A DNA stretch of 64,000 bases from Aralia elata (taxonomy: Eukaryota; Streptophyta; Magnoliopsida; Apiales; Araliaceae): NCBI GenBank assembly GCA_034770075.1, contig JAVJAP010000220.1, positions 202,305 through 266,304 of the forward strand. The letters run 5' to 3'. The position numbers and the translations under genes are program-made. Positions within the stretch are counted from its first letter, which is position 1. Each line of letters opens with the position of its first letter. Shown piece after piece: positions 22,504 to 33,310 of the stretch. The notes under the pieces are model-generated. The model saw nothing but the letters and a program-made list of their open reading frames with translations, had not been told where the DNA came from and did not search any database.

Positions 22504-24249
22504 AATACAAAAGGAGGCAGCGCGGGCGCGCAGTTTGCAGTACCAGCAAATAAAGTAATTTTAGAGGAAAAAGATGATAAGGCAGAGACTGAGCCAGAAA
22601 AGAGGGAAACAGTAGAGAAAACCAAGGTTAATCCACCATTGGTATATCCACTAGTCCCCTATCCACAAAGACTTCAAAAACAAAAATTAGATAAACAGTT
22701 CTCCAAATTCCTTGAAGTTTTTAAGAAATTACAGATCAACATGCCATTTGCAGAAGCTTTAGAAAAGATGTCGAGCTATGCCAAGTTCGTGAAGGGTATT
22801 TTGTCAAGGAAAAAGAAGTTAGAAGATTATGAGACAGTAGCTTTGACTGAAGAGTGCAGTGTGGTATTGCAAAGAAAGTTGCCTCCGAAGTTGAAGGATC
22901 CTGGTAGTTTTACCATTCCTTGCACTATTGGTAACTTGGCATTAAACAAGTGTTTGTGTGATTTAGGTGCAAGCATTAATCTCATGCCTTTATCGGTGTA
23001 CACTCAGTTGGGACTATCTGCACCAAAACCCACAAACATATCTCTACAACTTACAGATCGGACAGTTAGATATCCTAGGGGAATTGTGGAGGACATTCTA
23101 TTGAAGGTGGACAAGTTCATATTCCCAACTGACTTTATCATCTTAGATTATGAGGAGGACAAGGACATTCCTATTATACTTGGGAGACCATTTTTGGCAA
23201 CTGGCAGAACTCTCATCGATGTACAAAAGGGAGAATTAACTATGAGGGTTCAGGATCAAGAGGTTACATTTAATGTATTCAAAGCCATGAAATTCCCTAC
23301 AGATGAAGAGGAATGTTTCCGAATGGATGTCGTTGACAAAGAAGTGGATAATGAGTTTTTGAGGATAATGAATAAGGATCCTTTGGAAACTACACTATTT
23401 GGAGACATTAATATAGATGATCCAGAGTTGACCGAATATCTGCAGATGTTAGACGCACTGCCAAGGGTAAATAGGTTCAGAATTTCTTTCGAGCCATTGG
23501 AGTATGCAGAAAAGTCTTCAGATCGTTTAAAGTCATCTTTAGAAGTACCTCCTACACTTGAGCTCAAGCCATTACCTAATCATCTCTGGTATGCATATTT
23601 GGGTGATTCAGCTACTTTGCCTGTTATTATTGCATCTATACTCAATGAATTTCAAGAAAGCAAGTTGATTAGAGTTCTTCGAGAGTACAAAACTGCAATA
23701 GGATGGACCATTGTAGACATCAAGGGAATCAGTCCATCATTCTGTATGCACAAGATACTCAGGGAAGATGGTGTTAAGCCTATAATGGAACAACGGCAAA
23801 GACTCAATCCCATCATAAAGGAAGTGGTAAACAAAGAAATTCTAAAATGGTTAGATGCTGGGATTATATACCCTATCTCAGATAGTTCTTGGGTAAGCCT
23901 AGTTCAATGTGTCCCTAAGAAAGGAGGGATGACAGTTGCGGCAAACGAGAACAATGAATTGATACCAATAAGGACAGTGACCGGCTGGAAAGTTTGCATG
24001 GACTACATGAAGCTCAATAAAGCAACCCGGAAGGATCACTTTCTTTTGCCCTTTATCGATCAGATGTTGGATAGACTAGCAGGGCATGAGTACTATTGTC
24101 CTTTAGACGAGTATTCAGGGTACAATCAGATCGTAATTTCCCAAGAGGACCAAGAAAAGACTACATTTACTTGTCCTTACGACACTTTTGCATTTAGGAG
24201 GATGTCCTTTGGGCTAGGCAATCACCAGCAACTTTTCAAAGGTGTATGA
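22504..24249 (+). pseudogene. Athila gag end, protease and N-terminal RT
   Basis: A single frame open from the G2 junction to 24249. A charged gag tail is followed by the Athila signature KQKLDKQFSKFLEVFKKLQ (about 22675-22730). The retropepsin active site is D-L-G-A-S near 22960-22974 with the partner ILGRPFLATGR near 23178-23210. A linker of about 150 residues precedes RT fingers and palm (WLDAGIIYPISDSSWVSLVQ). The first catalytic Asp of RT lies in LDEYSGYNQI near 24106; the usual Gly after it is Glu. The frame ends in FGLGN at a frameshift near 24217-24235, inside the RT palm. It lacks its N-terminal gag because of the G2 insertion. Confidence 0.85.
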
Positions 24250-25349
24250 TGGCCATTTTCTCAGACATGGTTGAACAAAATGTTGAAGTGTTCATGGATG
24301 ATTTCTCAGTTTTCGGGGATTCTTTTGACAACTGTTTGGACAATCTAATTTTGGTATTAAAGCGTTGTATGGAGACCAACCTTGTGGTTAATTGGGAAAA
24401 CTGTCATTTCATGGTACAAGAAGGAATCATATTGGGGCATAAAGTGTCAGCAAAGGGATTGGAGGTAGATAGGGCCAAGCTCGAGACCATTGAAAACTTA
24501 CCACCACCAACTTCAGTGAAGGGGATTCGTAGTTTTTTAGGATATGCTGGGTTTTACCGGAGATTCATAAAGGACTTCTCCAAAATCATGAAGCCATTAT
24601 GCAGTCTATTGGAGAAGGACGTCCAATTCAAATTTGACGAGGATTGTTTGTTGGCCTTTGAGCTATTAAAGAAGAAATTGACCACAGCACCAGTGATAGT
24701 TACACCAGATTGGTCAATGTCATTCGAATTAATGTGCAATGCTAGTGATTATGCAGTTGGGGCTGTTTTAGGCCAACACAAAGAAAAGGTTTTTCATGCA
24801 ATCTATTACGCTAGCAAAACATTATCTGATGCTCAATTGAATTACACAACTACTGAGAAGAAACTACTTGCAGTAGTTTATTCTTTTGACAAGTTCCGTT
24901 CTTACCTCATTGGAACTAAGGTGGTGGTATTCACGAACCATTCTGCCATCCGGTATTTGATTTCCAAGTAAGATGCAAAACCAAGATTAATAAGGTGGAT
25001 TCTACTTCTCCAAGAATTTGACTTGGAAATCAGGGATAGGAAGGGTACAGAGAATCAAGTGGCAGACCATCTCTCTAGGTTAGTGAGCCCAGATAAAGAT
25101 GAGGAAAATAAGATCTTGATTAATGATTTTTTCCCAAATGAACAATTGCTTGTAGTGAGCTCAGAAATTCCATGGTTTGCTGATTTTGTCAACTATTTGG
25201 TGAGCAATGTAATACCTCCAGACTTGACACGACAACAAAAGAAGAAATTTTTACATGATGTGAAAAGGTACATGTGGGATGAGCCTTTCTTGTTCAAGCA
25301 GTGTACCGATAGGATGATTCGTCGGTGTGTGCCACAAAGTGAAACATAA
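24246..25349 (+). pseudogene. Athila RT C-terminus and RNase H
   Basis: Continues RT in another frame. The catalytic FMDD box is at 24291-24302, followed by the GFYRRFIKDFSKIMKPL thumb-side block. RNase H follows (FELMCNASDYAVGAVLGQ, then TTTEKKLLAVVYSF, then FTNHSAIRYL). Two positions normally Asp in this RNase H (in the C-D-A-S and F-T-D-H boxes) are Asn here. Both changes are explained by G-to-A transitions. A TAA at 24969-24971 cuts the frame, which then resumes unchanged (AKPRLIRWILLLQEFDLEI...) to a stop at 25347. The copy is dead by point mutation. Confidence 0.83.
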
Positions 25350-26460
25350 GGTATCTTATAAGCATGCCATGCATCCTTATATGGGGGTCATTATGGTATT
25401 GAAAGGACAGCTGCCAAGGTGTTGCAAGCTGGTTTTTATTGGCCTACATTATTTAGAGATGCCCACTAATTCGTTCAGAGATATGATAGATGCCAAAGGG
25501 TGGGAAATATCTCCAAACATTATGAGATGCCATTGAACACAATTTTAGAAGTTGAAGTCTTTGACATTTGGGGGATAGACTTTATGGAGCCATTTCCATC
25601 CTCTTTCAGCAACCTCTACATTCTTTTGGCAGTTGACTATGTCTCTAAATAGGTGGAAGCCGGTGCTTTGCCGACCAATGATGCCAAAGTTGTTTTAAAA
25701 TTTCTTCCGAAAAATATCTTCACAAGATTTGGCAACCCCAAGGGCAATTATCAGTGATGAAGGGATCCACTTCTGCAATAAGTATTTCACAGCTCTCTTG
25801 GCTAAGTATGGGGTAAATCACAGAATTGCTACAACCTATCACCCCCAGACTAGTGGTCAAGTAGAAGTCTCTAATAGGGAAGTGAAGAGAATCTTAGAAA
25901 AGATCGTCAATCCCACTAGAAAAGATTGGTCAATGAAGTTGGATGACGCACTTTGGGCTTACAGGACTGCATATAAGACACCAATTGGCATGTCTCCTTA
26001 CCAGTTAGTCTATGGAAAAGCTTGTCACCTTCTTGTTGAACTCGAACACAAAGCGTACTGGGCTATCAAAAAGTTAAACTTTGATCTCTCAATTGTAGGG
26101 GAGAAGAGGCTTCTCCAACTTAACGAGCTTGATGAATTCCGTCTGCAAGCTTATGAGAACTCGAAGCTATACAAGGAAAAAGTCAAAAGGTGGCACGACC
26201 AGAAAATCATCGACAGAAAATTTGAGCTGGGGCAAGCAGTTCTTTTATTCAATTCAAGACTGAAACTCTTCCCAGGAAAGCTTAAGTCCCGATGGTCGGG
26301 ACCATTCCTTGTCAAAACTGTATTTCCACATGGCGCCGTTGAGATAATGGGTAAGAATCAAGAGCAACCATTCAAGGTCAATGGACAATGCCTGAAACAT
26401 TATTGGGGGGGTGATTTTGATCACCAAAAATCCTCAATTACCCTTGCCAATCCACAATAG
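25350..26460 (+). pseudogene. Athila integrase
   Basis: Would insert the cDNA into the genome. The zinc-binding HHCC part (about 25350-25530) is shifted out of frame and one Cys position reads Tyr. The core starts around WGIDFMEPF with the first catalytic Asp at 25578-25580, then meets an in-frame stop in VSK-stop-VEAG. The long open part from 25729 has the second Asp (ISDEG, codon at 25756) and the Glu (GQVEVSNRE, codon at 25864), spaced 35 residues apart as in the D,D-35-E family. The C-terminus ends with a GPF-type module (KSRWSGPFLVK) and stops at 26460. Confidence 0.85.
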
Positions 26461-27213
26461 AATAGGGAGTAGTCAGGCTGAACGATTGTAAACCAAGCGC
26501 TCGGTGGGAGGCACCCCATCCAATCCAATCATTTCTCCCTCTAAGTTTAATTCTTCATACTTTTAATGTTCAACAACATTTTTGGTATAATTAAGTTGTT
26601 TTAATAGTTATTTTTGTCCAATCTCAGATACAATCTAAGTGTTTTGAAGTATACATGGTCAGATCAGGTGCAGAAACCAAACTTGTCAAGGTGCAGGGAA
26701 GTGCAGTCGCGCCCTATTTGTATGGGAAGGCAACGTGGCCGCGCCTTTCGCCAGTCTTCAAGACCAATTACAGCCAAATAGTGCGACCGCGCTCCATTAT
26801 TCCTTTAACATTGCGCGGCCGCACAATGATCTGAAGTCGGCATTTAAAAGTCCAGACGCGGCTTCTTTTATTTCATTCCATACCAAACTCAGAAGAGGCA
26901 GAGCTAAACTCATATTTTCCAACAAACTCTCCCACTTCAAATCAATAATTGATACATTCATTTAAACCCTAACCAAAATCCACATCCAAATTGGATTCTA
27001 CCTTCTTTCTCCTATATAAACCCTAGCTCCATCTCTCCTTCCTTCAAATTCTAGATTTAGAGCAAAGGTAAATCAGAGTTTGGGGGTTTGGCATACAATC
27101 TGTTTGAGAGAAGTTCTTCGCCAGTTTGGGGGTTAACCTAAGCAAGTTTAGGGGTAGCAGCTTCCACAAATTCAGAACGTTAATCATCAATCTAAGTTCA
27201 CATTCTTCATGGC
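26461..27213 (+). other. Athila 3' region
   Basis: Noncoding. It starts with a conserved post-pol motif at 26476-26518 (GGCTGAACGAT...AAGCGCTCGGTGGGAGGCA) that recurs in the second Athila at 62000-62045. GC-rich blocks with GCGCGGCCGC-type sequence lie at 26705-26830. Further right, CTATATAAACCCTAGC near 27015-27030 resembles a TATA box followed by a leader. No env-like frame is intact. A short frame at 26735-26965 shows no recognisable product. Confidence 0.55.
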
Positions 27214-27612
27214 TGTAGACACCCAAATTTTGCGTTTCCTTCTACTAACCATGACAGGAGGGCGAAATCGTCAACTGAACCGGCTTGCGGAAGCAAAGGA
27301 GCGGGCACAAGGGCAAGCGCCCGGCACCGCCGCAGTGATTTGGGCAGCCCAAGTCGACGTGACAGCATGATCGTCCGAGGCAGGCATTTCCGAATGAGGT
27401 GGCACGTCTCCCGGAAGTTCCCGGACTGCGGAATACGAGCCTGTCAGCGAAAACCGACGTTGCGGTACGAAAATCGAGGCGTGGCACGAAAATCGAGAAA
27501 GTCAAGCCCGCCAGCCGCGGATAGATCTGCGGCCAAGTGGGTGCGCCAGCACGAAAACCGGGAAATCAGCACTCAGCAGCTGAGTGCGATGGGAGGCGTG
27601 CCAGCTGGCCAG

Positions 27613-27656
27613 CCGCAGATCCATCTGCGGCCAGCCGCAGATAGATCTGCGGCTGG
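27613..27656. repeat. two adjacent palindromes in Tat LTR
   Basis: CCGCAGATCCATCTGCGG at 27613-27630 is an 8-base-arm palindrome. The next one, 27631-27656, has 12-base perfect arms around AG (left arm CCAGCCGCAGAT). A third related half-palindrome is near 27520-27532. They lie just upstream of the TATA-like box, where transcription-factor sites would be expected. Confidence 0.8.
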
Positions 27657-27667
27657 CTCTGGCCAGC

Positions 27668-27675
27668 CTATTTAA
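27668..27675 (+). promoter_or_regulatory. TATA-like box of Tat LTR
   Basis: TATTTAAG in a CCTATTTAAGCC context, placed between the palindromes and a purine-rich transcribed-looking stretch. It is a plausible U3/R boundary promoter; no start site can be proven from sequence. Confidence 0.45.
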
Positions 27676-28946
27676 GCCAGCTTCGGCAGCATACAGGAGG
27701 TTCAGCAGTTTTGAAAGAGGAAGAAGAAATTCAGCAAGAGCAGCAGCAGAAAATCGGGAATAGAGAGGAAAAACACCATAATTTTTGCAACAAATAGGAG
27801 AGAAAGGAAGATCAAAAGAGAGGGTTTTTACTCTTTGATTTGATTGTAACACAACATATTTCTTCTATTCCAATACACAAGTCTACTTCCATTTTGGTAT
27901 CAATTGCAAGGTGAAATTTCCCTTTATTCTAGCAATTTATCATATCATTTGGCTAAAATTAATGTAGTCTTCATGTAATTTATTGTGAAATAATGAATTA
28001 GGGATTATTTGCGAGGGTTCCATTGGAACAAAATTCTTCTTAATAACCCGATGATATTCACATTTTAATTTCTTGCTTGTTGTATAAGAGATGTATTGGT
28101 TGTGGTTCCTTTAATTTGCTATTTAGGATGTCGTGATATTGTTAGAATTTCCGTGTTGGTTATTTATTGTAATGTTTGATTTGTGAGTACGTAGTAATCG
28201 TGGTTGTGAGCCTAGGAAAGCGACCCCGTGGTCCGAATCCGATGACGGACAAATTTTGACGTATGTATTTAGGAATAATGTAATCCTTCGTTGTGAAAAT
28301 GTAACCGTCGGGCCTTAAAACGACGCTAAGGCGAGAATCGGATTTAAGGCCCCGTCATAGTGAAAAAGATGGGATTGTATGCGTTTGGGGTTTATTTTGA
28401 TGGCTCACATGCCCATGAATAACCCCGCGCTTTTTATTGCTTCATTTGATTTGTGACACCAAAAAAAATTGATTTCAAAACTAAAACGATGAAGACTTTC
28501 ATAAAATCAATCAAAGTAGGACATTAGAATCACGAGGTTAAAATTTGAGAGATGTTAATGAATGTCGATTCCTATCTAACGAGAAAGCCAAAGAAAAAAT
28601 CGTTTTCCAAAACATCACACGAAATGATTTTATAAACAATTGACGTTTTATTAAACCGTTGTGCATAGGGTTAAAGAGATTCTAGAAATTGCCCATCATT
28701 TTATGGAAGCAACGTATAGATCTCGATTCCTATTTAGACGAAGGTTTAAAACTCTTGTTTTGCCAAAACGACACTTAATGAAAATCTCATAGTTTTGGAC
28801 AATTAAAATCAAACCTTTTCTCATAAAGAATAAAGCTTTCTCGTGTATACCGAAAAGATATTCCGAAGCGTTCTCAAATTAAAACACGATTTTCCCTAAA
28901 ATCCAAATGACTCTTTCATACAAACCCACCACGACATTCATATAGG

Positions 28947-28978
28947 CACACACACACACACACGCACACACACACACA
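28947..28978. repeat. (CA)n microsatellite
   Basis: CA repeat with one CG interruption inside the Tat 5' LTR. The solo LTR has the matching (GT)n at 20401-20417 and the 3' LTR a broken version near 46128-46165. Confidence 0.9.
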
Positions 28979-29340
28979 TTCATGAATTAAAGGATAGGAA
29001 AGCATCAAGATTGCGGTAATCGTGTTTCACGGAAGTCGAGGGGTGCCTAACACCTTCTCCTCACTTAAACAAGCCCCCGAACTCTATGAATCTCGATTCG
29101 CAGACCAATTAATTCGGAGTCACATATGAGCCAGCGATTTCTAAAACATGAAAATTCGAATGAGTTGGTACATCCATTTCAAATATACCAACTGGCGACT
29201 CTGGTTAATTGGCTCATCATAAAAAACGATCTTTCAAAACCCCGTCGACATCAATGCCGACCTTTTCCAAAAAATCATCTAAACCAAAAGGCTAAAATTG
29301 GAAAAGGAATAGAGAAGCGAGAGAACCCGGCGTCGACAGC

Positions 29341-29358
29341 TGGCGACTCTGCTGGGGA
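29341..29358 (+). other. Tat primer-binding site
   Basis: TGGCGACTCTGCTGGGGA starts two bases after the LTR end and begins with TGG, the complement of the tRNA CCA end. It differs from the Athila site at 60647. Ogre elements are reported to use tRNA-Arg; I think this is that type but cannot verify the tRNA. Confidence 0.8.
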
Positions 29359-30139
29359 CATTAGAGGGCTTAAGCCGCGTTCAAATCTTGATGCTATCCT
29401 ATCCTCTAAAATTCATAAATGTGTATGTACGTGCGATATTTTGACTTGTTTTACTTATTGTTGTGTGTGAATGTGTGCCTTTTGTCCAATAAATGAATGA
29501 TTGAATGGATTTGTTTTACTTTAAAGTAAATCATTTGCATACGGTGAGGACGATGAATGTGAATGTATGTTGAGAGAGTACCTCCTCCTGAGGCGAACCT
29601 GTCGGTTGCTTATTACTGGACTCGATGGGGCTGCTCCCCGGAGATGGCTCAGGAAACGCACCACTCAAATCCGCTCCAATCGAAAGGGCTCAAACGAGTA
29701 GATTGCGAAGATTTGGGAACCTTAATGCCGAAAAGCCCGTGAGAGTAACCCTAGGATAGGTCATCCTCAGAATAACCCAACGCAGGAAAAGTCTCTTCAT
29801 GCCTTTTTACGCGCTTATATGTCTAAATGTCATGATCTCATTCAATATTCATACATCCCTTTTCTATGTCGAAAGAGATTACTAACCGCTGTGAATTGCA
29901 GGGAATAGTTGGGGGAGCATAATAAAGCATGTTTAGCATTGGTTATGGCACTAAAGGACTACTAACTCTCTCTTTTGCAGGGAAAGACTAAAAAAACCCC
30001 AAAAACACAAAAAAGTTATAGCTTTAGCATGCATCCATGTTTTCATTTCCCCAGGACTAAACTTCAAACCATTTGTCTCTGTAGGATTGCTCCTCAAACC
30101 CGTTCGCAGTCTAAGAAAGCCCAGGTCTCTACAGCTGAA
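29359..30139 (+). other. Tat leader
   Basis: About 780 bases between primer site and gag start, with no ORF of useful length except the N-terminal extension of the gag frame (open from 29975). A TCTCTCTTTTGCAG|GG sequence ending near 29980 looks like a splice acceptor. A leader intron is possible but no donor was chosen. Confidence 0.5.
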
Positions 30140-31594
30140 ATGGCTGATCTTCCTAACCATAATTCCATATCTCGGGAGGAGTTTGATGATTTTAAAAGAC
30201 AGATGATGGAAATGGCCACAATGTTAAAGGAACAGTTCTTAATCAGACAGGATCCGGTAAACCAGGGATCGCATAATACTCCACCACCAGGGGAGGATCC
30301 GAGTCCTCCTAAAAATGGTACAAACTTGCTTAAAGAGGACCAACCCCGACTCAGGGACGAGCCAGTCATCCCAAGGCCCGTTCCCATACCTAGCAGGACA
30401 GTGATTACTATCCCTGAGGAGGGGGGCAATGACGAACTTCGGAGAAAAATGAAACACATGGAGGAAACCATCCAATCTCTAAAGGGCATAGGCTCCCTGG
30501 GCAGGGTTAATTACTCAGACCTGTGTGTTTTCCCCGGGGCCAGATATCCAGAAAAGTTCAAAGTTCCCGAGTTTGAAAAATACAATGGAAAGGGAGACCC
30601 CTATACACACTTGAAAATCTACATTGGAGAACTCGGGTCTTATGTCGAAGACGAGGGGTTAAGAATGCAGCTATTTCAGAAAAGCTTAACAGGGGAGGCA
30701 AGAATATGGTATGCCCGCCTCGACAACGCCCGAATCCACAACTGGGAGGAGTTGGCCCATACTTTCTTAACCCAATACAGCTTTCAGGCCCAGATGGCTC
30801 TTGACAGGTACCAAATGACAAAGGTTAAAAAACAGCCTAGGGAATCCTTTAGGGAATATGCGCAAAGATGGAGGGGCATGGCTGCCCAGGTAACTCCCCC
30901 GATGAGCGAATCAGAGATGGTAATGACCTTTGTAGACATTCAGGAGGCACCGTATTATGAGAGGGTCATCTCGGGGATTGGAAGACCTTTTGCGGAAATG
31001 ATTAAACATGGAGAGATGGTTGACATGGGTTTGAAATCGGGTAAAATCCGGGACCTTACTGCTTTAGAAACTGCTGCCGAGCAAATACAGAATGGAAACT
31101 ATGGCAGCACTTCCCGGAGAGTCCAAAAGAAGAAGGAAGAGGATGTTTCCCTCATCTTACAGGGGTCATCCAGAAAAACAGAAAGTCATCTTCCGGTTCA
31201 GGTACAGAGGGGAGGGCCATCCCGACAGCCAAATTTCACAGATCAAAGAGCAGAGGGGCGAAGAAGATATGAGGCCTCGCAAAACCGAGTATTCACCCCG
31301 CTCGGGGAGCCGCTTGAACGAGTATTAGCGGTATTAGTAGCCCAAAAGAAGATTGTTGGTTTGGCACCCCCGAGTGACCCAAAGGGTAGAAGGTTTGACC
31401 CGAGCAAGCGGTGTGCATACCACTCCAGTTCCCCTGGCCATGATACACAGGATTGCTGGACGTTAAAGCATCGAATCCAAAACCTGATTGACAGTGGAGA
31501 GATTGTGGTGGAACAGCCGGATTCCCCGAATGTCAAGGCAAATCCCCTGCCAAGACATGATGGAGGGGGAAGTCAATGCGACGGAGGCAAGTGA
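30140..31594 (+). CDS. gag: Tat gag polyprotein
   Basis: Structural protein of the virus-like particle. I place the start at ATG 30140 (MADLPNHNSISREEF) because the open region upstream to 29975 is low-complexity and basic; an earlier ATG at 29975 is possible. About 484 residues. An N-terminal coiled coil (FDDFKRQMMEMATMLKEQF) is followed by a Pro-rich linker and the capsid-like core (PGARYPEKFKVPEFEKYNG, RIWYARLDNARIHNWEELA, ESFREYAQRWRG). Near the end is the Cys/His motif CAYHSSSPGHDTQDC of Tat gag. It ends by overlapping the pol frame from 31488. The overlap lies at a G run near 31560-31570, and a single-base length change there would explain the frame break. The relatives I know read straight through. 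Confidence 0.85.
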   Translation: MADLPNHNSISREEFDDFKRQMMEMATMLKEQFLIRQDPVNQGSHNTPPPGEDPSPPKNGTNLLKEDQPRLRDEPVIPRPVPIPSRTVITIPEEGGNDELRRKMKHMEETIQSLKGIGSLGRVNYSDLCVFPGARYPEKFKVPEFEKYNGKGDPYTHLKIYIGELGSYVEDEGLRMQLFQKSLTGEARIWYARLDNARIHNWEELAHTFLTQYSFQAQMALDRYQMTKVKKQPRESFREYAQRWRGMAAQVTPPMSESEMVMTFVDIQEAPYYERVISGIGRPFAEMIKHGEMVDMGLKSGKIRDLTALETAAEQIQNGNYGSTSRRVQKKKEEDVSLILQGSSRKTESHLPVQVQRGGPSRQPNFTDQRAEGRRRYEASQNRVFTPLGEPLERVLAVLVAQKKIVGLAPPSDPKGRRFDPSKRCAYHSSSPGHDTQDCWTLKHRIQNLIDSGEIVVEQPDSPNVKANPLPRHDGGGSQCDGGK

Positions 31595-33310
31595 GGTGGG
31601 GGAGCCGCCAAGGTTGAACTATGTGCAGAAAGTTGAGGAGATGATAAATGTGATACATGACCATGGGAGTGCGAGGGTAACGCCCATCAAGTTGATAGGG
31701 GTAAGTACGAATAACATAGAGGGACCTATCAAGTTGACAGCTCCGAGGCCCCTCATTTTTGCTGCAAGGCCACAACTCCCTATCAGTAGTCTGAAGACTG
31801 TACCCTGGAATTACGGGGGAATACCCGAGGAAGCGGCCAGTTGTGCTTCCGTGACGACCAAGGGGAACCCCTTATATCTTCCCGGGCGAGTCCTTGAGAG
31901 CCAAAAGAGGAAAAATGAAGAGGTTTCCAAGGAAAGGGCCATAGAGTTTTTGAAAAGGATGGATCACCCAGAAACGAGGGGGATCCAGATTTTAAATGAG
32001 GAATCAACCCTAACATCAGTCATGGACTTGGTGTTGTCATCCAGTGAGCATTGCAAAACCCTGATGAAGGTTCTTGAGGAAGCATTTGTGCCCAAAGAAA
32101 TTAGTGAGGGGGATTTTGGCCAGCTGGTAGGCCACTTATTGGAAACCGATGCCATATCCTTTACGGATGAAGACATTCCCAAAGAGGGAAGGGGGCACCG
32201 AAAACCGCTACACATCGCGGTAATCTCCTCAGGATATGTCATGAATGGGGTGCTGATCGACGGGGGATCGGCATTGAATATATGTCCTCTCAGCACGCTG
32301 AAGAAAATGAACATCAGTCCCAAGCGCCTCCGAGCCAGTCATGTGGTGGTTCGGGCTTTTGACGGCTCCCGGAGGGATACCATTGGGGAAATAGAATTGC
32401 CAGTGGAGATAGGGCCCTGTACTTTTGATATATCCTTCCAAGTCCTAGATATTACGGCGAGCTACAACCTGCTGTTAGGGAGGCCGTGGATACACATGGC
32501 CGGGGCAGTTCCTTCCACGCTCCACCAACAAATCAAGCTGATCATCGATGGGAATCTGGTAACAATCTCGACCGAATGTGATGACCCTTCTCCTCCCAGG
32601 AGTGGCCTACCAGTAATCAATGTGGATGAGTCAGCGGCGCCTGCCAGCTTTCAAGCACTAGAGATTAGCACTCCCCATTATAGATGCCTGGGAGCTCCAG
32701 CTGTGAAACCAAGGGTCTCTCCGGAACTCACCTTTGTGGCAAGGGAAATGATTAAAATGAACTTCCAACCTGGACAGGGACTAGGGAAAAGCAGTCAGGG
32801 AATCACCGAGCCCATCCACCTACCACAGCAGATAGGCAAGGCAGGATTGGGATACCATGTGGGCGCAGTGCGAGGACACCGTCAGGGTGCGACTCCGATT
32901 CTACTAGTTGGCAGTCCAGCGACCAGAGCCGACAATGAGCAGGGGATCAGCGGACCTGTGATTGGGGCAGGGAATGAAGAGTTAACCCCCACACATGGTG
33001 AGTCGGCCCGGAGGGAAAGTTTCCTGCAGGAGGTCGCAAAAGAGTTTGAAACCAAATGCTACATCCCCGGACAATCAACAAGCAGTAAGGAGCGGACGAA
33101 TATTATCATGCCACCGGGAGCCCAACAAGTTGTGCCTGTCATCGATTGGGCAGGGCTGATTATTCCTGGGAAAGATATGGAGAAGGATTCAAGCGACGTA
33201 TCCGTAATCATCGGGGAGGTGTCCGATGTGAGGCCCTCCTTTATCCAGCGCATTCCAGCTGACCTGACCATCGACAATTGGACCCAGAAACCCGTGATAT
33301 CCAAACAGGG
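31488..33310 (+). CDS. pol: Tat protease and G-patch-like region, pol exon 1
   Basis: Aspartic protease that cleaves gag-pol, followed by a nucleic-acid-binding-like segment. The frame starts inside the gag overlap (first ATG 31488; translation probably enters from gag). The active site is D-G-G-S at 32259-32270 (residue 258) in GVLIDGGSALNICPL; most retropepsins have D-S/T-G. The conserved partner LLLGRPWIHMAGAVPSTLHQ follows. Residues about 413-458 contain MNFQPGQGLGKSSQG, a G-patch-like glycine pattern known in this lineage. The genomic frame meets a stop at 33312-33314, but a donor splice site lies just before it (see intron). Confidence 0.85.

Larger units (their letters stand above)
22496..27213 (+). 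mobile_element. Athila-type Ty3/gypsy element, internal part
   Basis: Plus-strand coding region of an Athila element from the end of gag through protease, RT, RNase H and integrase to the conserved post-pol motif at 26476-26518. The left part (LTR, primer site, gag) is displaced by G2 at 22495. The right LTR is not seen because the Tat element begins at 27214. Four or more stops and shifts make it inactive. Protein motifs match Athila: the KQKLDKQFSKFLEVFKKL-type opening, DLGAS protease and FMDD RT. Confidence 0.85.
27214..29338 (+). repeat. Tat 5' LTR
   Basis: 2125 bases, TGTAGACACC to CGTCGACA. The right end is fixed by the primer-binding site at 29341, the left end by the match to 44265 and to the solo LTR at 20024-22084. 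Inside are palindromes at 27613-27656, a TATA-like box at 27668 and a (CA)n tract at 28947-28978. Short frames inside have no family. Confidence 0.93.

Noticed and set aside
30094..30821. Minus-strand frames opposite Tat gag
   Set aside because: They mirror the gag coding frame and contain no domain. Gag motifs on the plus strand explain the region.
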